The notes under the pieces: model-generated
Databases searched by the model: none
The model's input: the letters and a program-made list of their open reading frames with translations, nothing else
Told to the model about the DNA's origin: nothing
Made by a program: the position numbers and the translations under genes
Shown: positions 1 to 6,733 of the stretch, piece by piece
Numbering within the stretch: position 1 is the first letter of the stretch
Layout of the letters: each line of letters starts with the position of its first letter
From: a bacterium D16-50
Lineage (GTDB): Bacteria; Bacillota; Clostridia; Lachnospirales; Lachnospiraceae
Assembly (NCBI GenBank): GCA_003612485.1
Contig: RAZA01000015.1
Span: 1-64,000, forward strand
DNA length: 64,000 nt
Reading direction: 5' to 3'

Positions 1-30
1 TTGCTGACAATCATTTGTTTTAAAAGACAT
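1..30 (-). CDS. First codons of an unidentified gene running out of the window; possible IS transposase
   Basis: On the minus strand an ATG at 28-30 opens a frame reading MSFKTNDCQQ that leaves the window at base 1. It has a GAAAGGTGG ribosome site just upstream and a TATAAT hexamer at 61-66. The stretch 1-114 is far more AT-rich than the phage genes beside it and directly follows the broken tail-tube gene. The N-terminus recalls the start of some clostridial IS transposases, but ten residues cannot prove it. It could instead be a host gene at a prophage deletion junction. Confidence 0.35.
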   Translation of the reverse strand, partial: MSFKTNDCQQ

Positions 31-114
31 AGAACATACCACCTTTCAGAAGTTATTACTATTATAACTTATAAAGCGATGGAATGCTTATATTTACTGT
101 AAAATATTAAATTT

Positions 115-210
115 TCAAGGTTCTATTCCGAGGGCTTTTGACCCCAGCATCATGCCATTGATATACGCCTTGCCCTCCACGGCGCTAAGCGGCTTGATAT
201 TTTCTGACAT
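115..210 (-). pseudogene. Truncated tail-tube protein (XkdM-like), 31 codons
   Basis: An ATG at 208-210 has a perfect AAGGAGGTG site and sits immediately downstream of the sheath gene, where PBSX-type phages encode the tail tube (XkdM/YqbM). The start (MSENIKPLSAVEGKAYING) is compatible with tube proteins, whose N-termini also run through a GK-Y-ING segment. The frame ends after 31 residues, against about 145 in the family, at a TGA inside AT-rich DNA of different composition. I infer an insertion or deletion breakpoint around 115-130. If so, this prophage can make a capsid but not a complete contractile tail, unless the other half of the gene lies beyond an insertion. Confidence 0.6.
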
Positions 211-228
211 ATCTTATTACACCTCCTT

Positions 229-1602
229 CTATCGTGTGGAAACAGAAAAATACAGTTTCTCGGCGGAATCCACCGCCTGCAGGCCGACATTGAAAAAAGT
301 TTCGTCCCCCTGACTGCGGCTCTGATCCACATAAAAATCTTCCTCCAGGTTGATATTCATAATCGAGCCGTCCCCTCCATCGGATACCGGACCATAGGAA
401 TTAAGCAGCTCCCGGCCCAGACCCTCCATGATAAGCCACCCATCCGGATCATTATTGAATTTGTTCGGCGGGAAGTTCAGGCGCAGATCCTCCGCAAAGG
501 AATCATACACACGGATAACACGGTTCTTCGCATAATCGGAAGTCCGGTCCGTGGTGAAGTTGTGAAGAGAATTGATGTCATATTCGACAACAATTTTATC
601 TTCGTCAGAACGGGAAAAGAAGAACTCCCCATTCTTGATCGCCTCGATTGCCTCCTCATTGGACTTCACGCCGACAATGTCAATCGCTCCTGTGTACTCC
701 ACATAAGTGTTGGATTGCGTCTTGGAGGCTCCCGCCGTTGCCCCTGCCACCCATGCACACGCCTGAGCAACCGTGAGCTGCTTGCCGCTTTCCGTTCCGT
801 CATCCAGGATCACAGAATTTGTCACATTGATAATGCCCTCAAAATCAGCTTTGCAGTTCGGAAGAACTGCCTGCACATATTTCCCGACACTATTACGCAA
901 CATTTTGATCTTGGCGATACACACTGTCTGCAAAGTAGTTTCTGTGATCGGGAAGCACATGGTATTCCACCGAACCTTTTCCACTTTATCCAGGAAACCG
1001 GTAACAGCAGAGTTCTCCGTTGTCCCATTGTCTCCACCCGCCAGCCGTAAAGATGCAATCGCCTTCAAATCGGCTTCTTCGGTAGTAGCCTTAAAGGTAA
1101 CATACTTACCTGCAGATGCCGCAATCAGATCCCCAAAGGTTTTCACTCCCTCATAGATCTCCACCTTTTCCGTGCCCATATAGACAGTTACATCAAACCC
1201 ACCCAGCACATTCTCGGCGGATACAACAGAAAGATCATTGCCTCTGGTGCCGGGATATACCGCTGTTACCGTCAAACCATCCTCTGTAGTTGCTTTCGCC
1301 GCGATACCGGTATTGATGATATAGACATAACAGGTAATCGCATTTTTAAAGATCTCGCGCACCATCAGCATAAAGTCATTTGCATCATAAACGCTTCTGC
1401 CGAGCTTATGCAGATACGCATCCGGGGAATCCACCGACAGTTTGATAAACTCCCCATTCGGCCCCCAGTCATATCCGACAAAGGGGATCACCGCAATGCC
1501 ACGGGTAGAACCCTTTGCTTTCTGCTGCCTCTTGGACTTTACATTGACATAGGTTCCGGGCCTGGTTTTTCCCACGTTGATGTCAAAATTTCCACCAGCC
1601 AT
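229..1602 (-). CDS. Phage tail sheath protein (XkdK-like), 457 aa
   Basis: This is the contractile sheath that surrounds the tail tube and drives DNA injection. It begins MAGGNFDINVGKTRPGTYVN, the typical sheath N-terminus (a G-x-x-RPG-Y-V pattern), continues with the GIAVIPFVGYDWGP segment, and ends with the domain that contains DGWLIMEGLGREL. Length fits the PBSX XkdK family (about 460). The ATG at 1602 was chosen over an upstream in-frame start because it has AAGGAGG ten bases upstream and overlaps the stop of the preceding small gene by one base. It marks the phage as a myovirus-type. The next gene, the tail tube, is broken. Confidence 0.93.
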   Translation of the reverse strand: MAGGNFDINVGKTRPGTYVNVKSKRQQKAKGSTRGIAVIPFVGYDWGPNGEFIKLSVDSPDAYLHKLGRSVYDANDFMLMVREIFKNAITCYVYIINTGIAAKATTEDGLTVTAVYPGTRGNDLSVVSAENVLGGFDVTVYMGTEKVEIYEGVKTFGDLIAASAGKYVTFKATTEEADLKAIASLRLAGGDNGTTENSAVTGFLDKVEKVRWNTMCFPITETTLQTVCIAKIKMLRNSVGKYVQAVLPNCKADFEGIINVTNSVILDDGTESGKQLTVAQACAWVAGATAGASKTQSNTYVEYTGAIDIVGVKSNEEAIEAIKNGEFFFSRSDEDKIVVEYDINSLHNFTTDRTSDYAKNRVIRVYDSFAEDLRLNFPPNKFNNDPDGWLIMEGLGRELLNSYGPVSDGGDGSIMNINLEEDFYVDQSRSQGDETFFNVGLQAVDSAEKLYFSVSTR

Positions 1603-1841
1603 TATTTTTTTACCTCCTTCTTTAACCATTCATCGATAAGGCGCTGCATCTCTGCGATGGAATATGATCCATTTTCCTTACCGATAGTTGCCCCGATAAA
1701 AGTGCTGGATGTTACACGAAACAGCCTCATGCAATTTTCTTTCAGCACCTCATACGGAAATTTTCTTTCATCAGAAGTTTTTGCGGGCTCTTCTGCTGCC
1801 CGGTCTGCCACATTTTCCTCCGTATTCCTTGTTTTGGCCAC
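1602..1841 (-). CDS. YqzN/YkzM-like small phage protein, 79 aa
   Basis: A small, highly charged protein lies between the tail-terminator-like gene and the sheath, the position of ykzM/yqzN in PBSX and skin. The C-terminal half carries the family-like pattern of a short beta segment (FIGATIGKENGSYSIAEM) followed by a helix ending WLKKEVKK. The N-terminal 25 residues are low-complexity and acidic. The role in this family is unknown; expression just before the sheath suggests tail assembly. It is translationally linked to the sheath gene, as its stop codon shares a base with the sheath ATG. Confidence 0.75.
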   Translation of the reverse strand: MAKTRNTEENVADRAAEEPAKTSDERKFPYEVLKENCMRLFRVTSSTFIGATIGKENGSYSIAEMQRLIDEWLKKEVKK

Positions 1842-1842
1842 G

Positions 1843-2298
1843 TCAATCCTCCTTCCCTACCGGCAGTCCATTCATAAAGATATCCCTGGCAAGAGTAACT
1901 TCCTTTGCATCATATCGTGTATGCCGGTTCCACGATAATTCCATCTGATAAACGCCATTCTCTATCTTTTTCAGCTTTGGCATATTTACCCGGAAGCTCC
2001 TGCCAGTCTGCTTCCCAGTTTCATCTACCAGCGGTACTTTTCTTCGCTTTCCCATAATTGCCTGCAATACCTTTTCACCCATTTCATAAGCTGCCATTGT
2101 GGAATGATCTATGAATTTGATATACATGGCAAACTCGGTCATATAAGCGTTTACCGAAAAACCTGATGCCGCCGGCGTTGGCGTAGGATAAAACACGCAA
2201 GGAATTACCATATCCAGCGGCACCTCTTCGAAATATGCCTGCGCCGTAATAATCCCGGCCACGAAATAGTAAATTGCCGCAATCTCATATTCCAACAT
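1843..2298 (-). CDS. Tail-terminator-like connector protein (XkdJ/YqbJ position), 151 aa
   Basis: The protein occupies the slot between the HK97 gp10-like protein and the sheath, where PBSX-type phages encode XkdJ/YqbJ, a tail-terminator-type protein. It has a beta-rich body with a predicted ring-former look (short strands around FSVNAYMTEFAMYIKF, then a helix AYEMGEKVLQAIMGKRRKVP). I assign it mainly from synteny and size. It would cap the tail end at the head-tail joint. It is two bases from the next gene, so it belongs to the same late operon. Confidence 0.65.
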   Translation of the reverse strand: MLEYEIAAIYYFVAGIITAQAYFEEVPLDMVIPCVFYPTPTPAASGFSVNAYMTEFAMYIKFIDHSTMAAYEMGEKVLQAIMGKRRKVPLVDETGKQTGRSFRVNMPKLKKIENGVYQMELSWNRHTRYDAKEVTLARDIFMNGLPVGKED

Positions 2299-2314
2299 GT
2301 CCTCACCTCACAGA

Positions 2315-2845
2315 CTATAAAAAGTCCGAAAAAAATTGTCCTAACCACTGTTCTATTTTCCGTTCCATGAACTGCGGAGCCATCCTCTCCATGAGCCTTA
2401 TGGCATCATCAAAGTAATGGCTGCCCTCTATCCAATTTTGCTTTAACAGCATACCGGTTTTGGCTCCAGGTTGATATATAAATCTCTCTCCCTGCCACTC
2501 CCCGGGTACCCACCGCATATCAACGCCTTTCGGATTCAGCCAGTGCCCGTCATTCACAAAAGACGCATACTCCACATTGGTGCCTACTTCTATCTGCAGA
2601 CCGCCTTCTTGGGCGATAAAAACGCTTCCCTCGCCGCTTTTCTGAAAGCTATTCAAAAGCAGCCGAGTATCTACCGAACCGGCCTGTATGATGAAATCCT
2701 GCACATAAGAAAGGAACTCCACCGCAATAGCATCCAAAAACCGGGAGAGTTCCTTTTCAAATTCTTTGCCACGCCCAGCCTGATTCAACCTTTCTACAAA
2801 CCGCCTCAGTTCTGTGGCATCTATTCTCACATACTTTCCTGCCAC
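2315..2845 (-). CDS. HK97 gp10-like head-tail connector (YqbI-like), 176 aa
   Basis: The N-terminus (RIDATELRRFVERLNQAGRG) and central segment (LLLNSFQKSGEG, then GTNVEYASFVNDGHW) match the HK97 gp10 / YqbI fold, in which a conserved V-x-YA-x-F/Y-V-x-x-G-H segment closes the domain. These proteins attach the tail to the head. The gene overlaps the previous one by one base at 2845, so the two are translationally coupled. The order DUF3199, DUF3599, gp10-like is as in the skin element. Confidence 0.85.
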   Translation of the reverse strand: MAGKYVRIDATELRRFVERLNQAGRGKEFEKELSRFLDAIAVEFLSYVQDFIIQAGSVDTRLLLNSFQKSGEGSVFIAQEGGLQIEVGTNVEYASFVNDGHWLNPKGVDMRWVPGEWQGERFIYQPGAKTGMLLKQNWIEGSHYFDDAIRLMERMAPQFMERKIEQWLGQFFSDFL

Positions 2846-3207
2846 TACATCGCCCCCTTGACCTTCCCTTTCCGCTGGATCTGCACAATTATATGATGAT
2901 CCCGGACATTCCTCGGAATTTCCGCATAATAGGAAATCCCGCTGCCCAAATCGATAATTTTATCATTTACCCGGACGTCTGTCCCATACGGCAGATTCAG
3001 CTTTCCAACCACGATATATTCGTTGGCATCCTCTGTCTGCTCCATAGTACCTGTGTCAGATACATTAAAATGGCATGGCACATCAGTCACATCCGGTTCC
3101 ACAGGATAGGAAAACGCCTCCCCGGCTATCCCGTATCCAAGATTCTTCCCATCTTTTTTCATATGGTAAATAGCGCACTTGTGATCCAGCAAGTTTTCAA
3201 ACGACAT
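2845..3207 (-). CDS. DUF3599-like head-tail stopper (YqbH-like), 120 aa
   Basis: A short beta-rich protein, starting MSFENLLDHKCAIYH, with a tail of KVKGAM. In the PBSX/skin order this is the YqbH/DUF3599 slot, whose members resemble SPP1-type head-completion stoppers. Features seen are the N-terminal LL-DHKC-IYH pattern and the GTDVRVNDKIIDLGSG turn. It would seal the portal channel after packaging. Assignment rests on synteny plus these patterns. Confidence 0.7.
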   Translation of the reverse strand: MSFENLLDHKCAIYHMKKDGKNLGYGIAGEAFSYPVEPDVTDVPCHFNVSDTGTMEQTEDANEYIVVGKLNLPYGTDVRVNDKIIDLGSGISYYAEIPRNVRDHHIIVQIQRKGKVKGAM

Positions 3208-3217
3208 CCGGCACCTC

Positions 3218-3610
3218 CTACAGCTTCCGCAGCTTCATAACTACTTTCCCCTGGTCTTCCGGCAGGACATATTCTTCCAGCATCGCCCCAAGTCCCAGGC
3301 TGTCCGCAATATCAGAGCCTATGTCAACCGTATACGAATAATCATCAAAGGTTTCCGAACTCATTACCCCGTCTTTCTGCGTAATCGCCTGCTTTGCATA
3401 CGCCTCCGCAAGAAGGATCACTGCCATCGTCACATCCGATGGCAGTCCGCTCTCGTATTCCTCTGACTCAAATTTGTTATGCGTGTGAAAGATTACATAT
3501 TTCTCTGCCCTCGCTATGTCATAGGCCAGCTGGCTGTCGGTTCTGTCCTTTACCTTTTGCGATGAAGTGTATTCCCTAATTTCATCAGGTAAAATCCACG
3601 GCCTCTTCAT
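3218..3610 (-). CDS. DUF3199 head-tail adaptor (YqbG-like), 130 aa
   Basis: The protein begins MKRPWILPDEIREYTSSQKV, followed by an all-helical body (RAEKYVIFHTHNKF, DVTMAVILLAEAYAK) typical of the gp6-like connectors and of the DUF3199/YqbG family. It would form the adaptor ring under the portal. The ATG at 3610 has GAGGAGG seven bases upstream and was preferred to a start twelve codons earlier. It overlaps the end of the upstream gene by 26 bases, common in this operon. Confidence 0.85.
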   Translation of the reverse strand: MKRPWILPDEIREYTSSQKVKDRTDSQLAYDIARAEKYVIFHTHNKFESEEYESGLPSDVTMAVILLAEAYAKQAITQKDGVMSSETFDDYSYTVDIGSDIADSLGLGAMLEEYVLPEDQGKVVMKLRKL

Positions 3611-3953
3611 GCGGTGCCTCCTCTTCCTCAGCAGGTATCTGCACAAACTCCTTTACGCTGATCTCGCTCTGAATCCGTTCGATCCGCTCATTGTTGTTTT
3701 TACAGCCCTCAAGATCAATGTCATGTGCCTCTGCAAAAGCAATCAGTTCATCCTTCTTCATTGAAGGTATATCCGCGGATTCAGAAGCAGGTGCCGCAGT
3801 TTGAGAAACAGGAAGCATATCTGTAATCTCAAAACGCCCTGTTCTCATAAGTTTTTCGGCAATATCATCCTCCACATCTACAGCAATCCCTCTGACACAT
3901 GAAAAACCCTTAATGGCATAGGAAAGCCCGGTCTTCAAACATACTTTTTTCAT
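3585..3953 (-). CDS. Small phage protein with HeH/LEM-like motif, 122 aa
   Basis: The protein follows the capsid gene. Its N-terminal half (MKKVCLKTGLSYAIKGF, then VDVEDDIAEKLMRTGRFE) resembles short head-gene proteins that list a parameter-like segment, and residues about 66-95 (MKKDELIAFAEAHDIDLEGC) match the HeH/LEM helix-extension-helix pattern often found in the same small phage proteins. The C-terminus is very acidic. The start at 3953 is set by the gene order and the GGAGGCGGGG run before it. Role unknown; probably a head decoration or connector-associated protein. Confidence 0.6.
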   Translation of the reverse strand: MKKVCLKTGLSYAIKGFSCVRGIAVDVEDDIAEKLMRTGRFEITDMLPVSQTAAPASESADIPSMKKDELIAFAEAHDIDLEGCKNNNERIERIQSEISVKEFVQIPAEEEEAPHEEAVDFT

Positions 3954-3963
3954 ACCCCGCCTC

Positions 3964-5028
3964 CTATGAAACATTTGAAAGAAGCGCCGGAAGGTTCGTG
4001 ATAATTGCGGTAGCCTCAATTTCTTCGATAATCGCATCGAAATCGAAGTGAACCACATAGAACTTCTTATCTTCTCTGATCGCCTGTACAGATGTTTCAT
4101 CCTTCTTAATCTTCATCGTGTAGGTGTTGACCTGAACAAAATTCTTCGGATTAGAAAGGATAACCGTATCATCCGGCAACATCGGCACTCCCATGGAAGG
4201 AATACCCACAGGGCTTTTGTATAAACTCTCAGGAACGGCACCGCCGGCATTGATAACCTTGTTGAGCAGGAACAGCTCCCACTGCTGCGCTCTGGTAGGG
4301 CTCATCATCCAGCGGAGTGTTCCGTCATTGAACCTGGTAGGCATGGAGGCTACCGCCCTATAGAATATTTCAAGTTCCATTTCTTTAGCCCCGGAAACAT
4401 CAATAACGTGCCCGCCGCCAAGAGCCTTAATGATGCCATCGTTCTGACCGAGGAATACTTTATCTGTAGCGTCACCGATCCGCTCAACCTCTGCTGTGTT
4501 CCATGCGCCGGCGGTGTGGCTTACCCGAAAACGGTAGAGACCGCCAGCTTCTGTGACACAATCCCCCGCCGCATAGGTGCTGCTGGCGGAAAATGCCTCT
4601 GCTGCAGATGCCTTTTCTTCTCCATTGAGCAGAAGATCCTCCGAATCGACACCAACCTGCTTCGTCATGAGATTGGTTACGACATCATCCATGTTTTCGC
4701 CCTCGATATTCTGTCGAAGCGTTTCATTGGTAATATCCCAGTCAAGCCTTGTCGCTTCGCAGGCATACTTGACTACCCCGAATTTGGGGCTTGCGGTTAC
4801 TCCGTCAAATGTATTCTCAATCTTCGGGCGGAGCAGTCTGTGACCGATGCCGATCTTATCAATCTCACCCGTTTTTTCCGTCCGTGTCACATGTCTGATT
4901 GCCTGCTGGAAAGGCGTGGCCTCAAAGGTCTGGACCAAAAACTTCTTGGCCTGGTACGGCGTGAGCAGGCCATGGGATACAGAATCTGTCGTTATGGTAT
5001 TTTTAATAATCTGTGCATTCGTTGGCAT
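3964..5028 (-). CDS. Major capsid protein (XkdG-like), 354 aa
   Basis: Its place after the XkdF-like protease/scaffold gene and before the connectors is that of the major capsid gene. The sequence begins MPTNAQIIKNTITTDSVSHG and includes the segment FLVQTFEATPFQQAIRHVTR, then RPKIENTFDG, WDITNETLRQNIEG and the late VHFDFDAIIEEIEATAIITNL strand, as in clostridial PBSX-type capsids. Residues 140-185 form a Thr/Ala-rich insertion (SASSTYAAGDCVTEAGGLYRF region) that may be a surface loop. Length is within the family range. The upstream AGGAGGAG makes the ATG at 5028 clear. Confidence 0.88.
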   Translation of the reverse strand: MPTNAQIIKNTITTDSVSHGLLTPYQAKKFLVQTFEATPFQQAIRHVTRTEKTGEIDKIGIGHRLLRPKIENTFDGVTASPKFGVVKYACEATRLDWDITNETLRQNIEGENMDDVVTNLMTKQVGVDSEDLLLNGEEKASAAEAFSASSTYAAGDCVTEAGGLYRFRVSHTAGAWNTAEVERIGDATDKVFLGQNDGIIKALGGGHVIDVSGAKEMELEIFYRAVASMPTRFNDGTLRWMMSPTRAQQWELFLLNKVINAGGAVPESLYKSPVGIPSMGVPMLPDDTVILSNPKNFVQVNTYTMKIKKDETSVQAIREDKKFYVVHFDFDAIIEEIEATAIITNLPALLSNVS

Positions 5029-5048
5029 AGTGTTTTCTCCTCCTTTTC

Positions 5049-6356
5049 TTATACAATCCCGTGCAGGTAATGCTCTTCCTGCTTTTCAACTGTCCCCGCC
5101 GCATCATTGAGATTCCCAGGGAGTGCCCGGCTTTTCATCACGGGCCCCAGTGCTTTCATTACGGGCTCCATGGCTTTCTGGATCTCATTCCCGACCATCT
5201 TCGCAATCGCATCTGCAGACAGTTCCCCCGCAGACACACCACTTTCGGCAGCCGAATCTCCGGTATCGCCACCCCCTTCGCCGGCTGCCGCCGGAGCCAT
5301 GGCCTCCAGCTGCTTTACAACGGGTTCCATAGCCTTCTTTACCTCTTCGGCCACCACCGCTTTTACTTCATTGTTCGTCATGTCAACATCCTCCTTCTGA
5401 ACATTATTTTCTTCCGCCGGTTCATCCTGAAAATCTGCCAGAAACGAACCGAGCGTATCATAAATGCCTTTAATGGCATTCAGATTTTTTGCGCTAAGGC
5501 TTTTCCCTTCCTTGCGAACGGGAGCCGGAGCCTCTTTTGCAGCCTTTTCCAGAGACTTCACGATACTTCCGTCCGATGTAAGAAGCTGTGTCACAATATC
5601 GTTGAAATCCTCCAAAGCTTCCCGGATGGTGCTTTCATCTGAGTTATATCCCCATTCCCAGCATCCGGTATCAGGATTATAAAAATTTCCTTCCAGCGTA
5701 CTTCTGAGCGCATACCATGCAGAATAAAAATTGTCTTCCTTTACCCTGCGCTGAAAATTTGCCTTTACGGCTCCCTTCTCCACAATGTCAAAGCCCATTG
5801 CTTTGGCCAGGCGCCGGAATAATCCCTTCGGCTCTTCCTGCTTTTCAACAGGCAGTTCCACATCCTCTTCGGAATATACGCCTATGCCACCCATTGAAAA
5901 ACCGGTGATCTCCCCCTTCTGTATGGATTCCCATACATCGGCATCACTGATTTCCATCGTCATAAGCCATGTTCCTTTTTTGATGGTTTCTCCTTCGATC
6001 TCCATATCACATTTTGCGACATAGGATTCCACCACAGCAGCTCCGCTACATTTCTCAAAACAATGCTGCAGATCCACCTGGTTCCCATTCTTGGCAAACC
6101 AATAGGCCGCTTTTGTGATTTCCTCTTCGGTCATATAATTGCCCTGGCTATCCTCCACCATGGGTTCATACACGATTCCGGTCACAAAGTGGCTATCAGC
6201 ATCAGCTTTCAGAATACGCCCGAATGTGGCGAAGCTTGCGTCTCCGTCCTCTGATTTGGTGATCAGGAACCGCTTTTTATTCGCAGCCTTATCCACCAGC
6301 GACACAAAGCTGATTTTTGCATCTGTAATTGCGTATGCTTTCGCAATCCGCGGCAT
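5049..6356 (-). CDS. XkdF-like prohead protease fused to scaffold region, 435 aa
   Basis: Residues 1-200 match the XkdF family of putative phage prohead serine proteases: ITDAKISFVSLVDKAANKK near the N-terminus, then GIVYEPMVEDSQGNYMT, DLQHCFEKCSGAAVVESY (a DxxH-type segment), and EITGFSMGGIGVYSE. Residues about 310-400 are helical, Ala/Glu/Lys-rich and repetitive (VKAVVAEEVKKAMEPVVKQL, then NEIQKAMEPVMKALGPVMKS), the look of a scaffold. The fusion lets one protein guide capsid assembly and then be cut. The ATG at 6356 has AAGGAGG nine bases upstream. It is separated from the toxin/immunity pair upstream by a terminator. Confidence 0.85.
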   Translation of the reverse strand: MPRIAKAYAITDAKISFVSLVDKAANKKRFLITKSEDGDASFATFGRILKADADSHFVTGIVYEPMVEDSQGNYMTEEEITKAAYWFAKNGNQVDLQHCFEKCSGAAVVESYVAKCDMEIEGETIKKGTWLMTMEISDADVWESIQKGEITGFSMGGIGVYSEEDVELPVEKQEEPKGLFRRLAKAMGFDIVEKGAVKANFQRRVKEDNFYSAWYALRSTLEGNFYNPDTGCWEWGYNSDESTIREALEDFNDIVTQLLTSDGSIVKSLEKAAKEAPAPVRKEGKSLSAKNLNAIKGIYDTLGSFLADFQDEPAEENNVQKEDVDMTNNEVKAVVAEEVKKAMEPVVKQLEAMAPAAAGEGGGDTGDSAAESGVSAGELSADAIAKMVGNEIQKAMEPVMKALGPVMKSRALPGNLNDAAGTVEKQEEHYLHGIV

Positions 6357-6435
6357 AATCTCATACCTCCTTCCAGTCATTTTAAACAAATCATATCAAA
6401 GCGCCCTCACTCCCTCCTTTCCTAAAAAGCGCAAC

Positions 6436-6459
6436 AAAAAAGACACCCTTCCGGATGCC
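6436..6459 (-). terminator. Rho-independent terminator after the candidate immunity gene
   Basis: On the minus strand, a 7-bp stem with two G-U pairs (GGCATCC / GGGTGTC) closes a GGAA tetraloop and is followed by six T. It lies 16 bases past the stop of the 85-aa gene and before the XkdF-like gene, so it splits the late operon or is read through by antitermination. Confidence 0.75.
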
Positions 6460-6474
6460 TCCTTTCAAAATCCA

Positions 6475-6732
6475 TTATGCAATTTTATCTTCCAGCTCTC
6501 CGAGCGCATTGTAAACATCATCCGTCGTAAATTTTCGGTAAATGCTCTCGAAACAGCCTGAAATTTCCCTTAGAACCTCCACTTCCATCTTATCCAGATA
6601 GGACAGTATTGCATCCACATCCTCCCCAAATGCTTCCATGAGCGGATCGATAAGATGTTTTACAATATCCATGCCCTGGGTATCTGTCTCCCTCCACCAC
6701 TTGATCAGGCTCTCTATTCTGTTTTCATCCAT
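6475..6732 (-). CDS. Candidate immunity protein for the EndoU toxin domain, 85 aa
   Basis: A small acidic helical protein (MDENRIESLIKWWRETD at the start) begins one base after the MuF-EndoU stop codon and has a GAGGTGG ribosome site. PBSX and skin have no gene between MuF and XkdF here, so its presence tracks with the toxin domain. Acidic all-helical folds are usual for nuclease immunity proteins. I know of no specific family match, so the immunity role is inferred from position, size and charge. A terminator follows directly, letting it be a discrete toxin-immunity cassette. An alternative is a small head protein of unknown use. Confidence 0.6.
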   Translation of the reverse strand: MDENRIESLIKWWRETDTQGMDIVKHLIDPLMEAFGEDVDAILSYLDKMEVEVLREISGCFESIYRKFTTDDVYNALGELEDKIA

Positions 6733-6733
6733 A

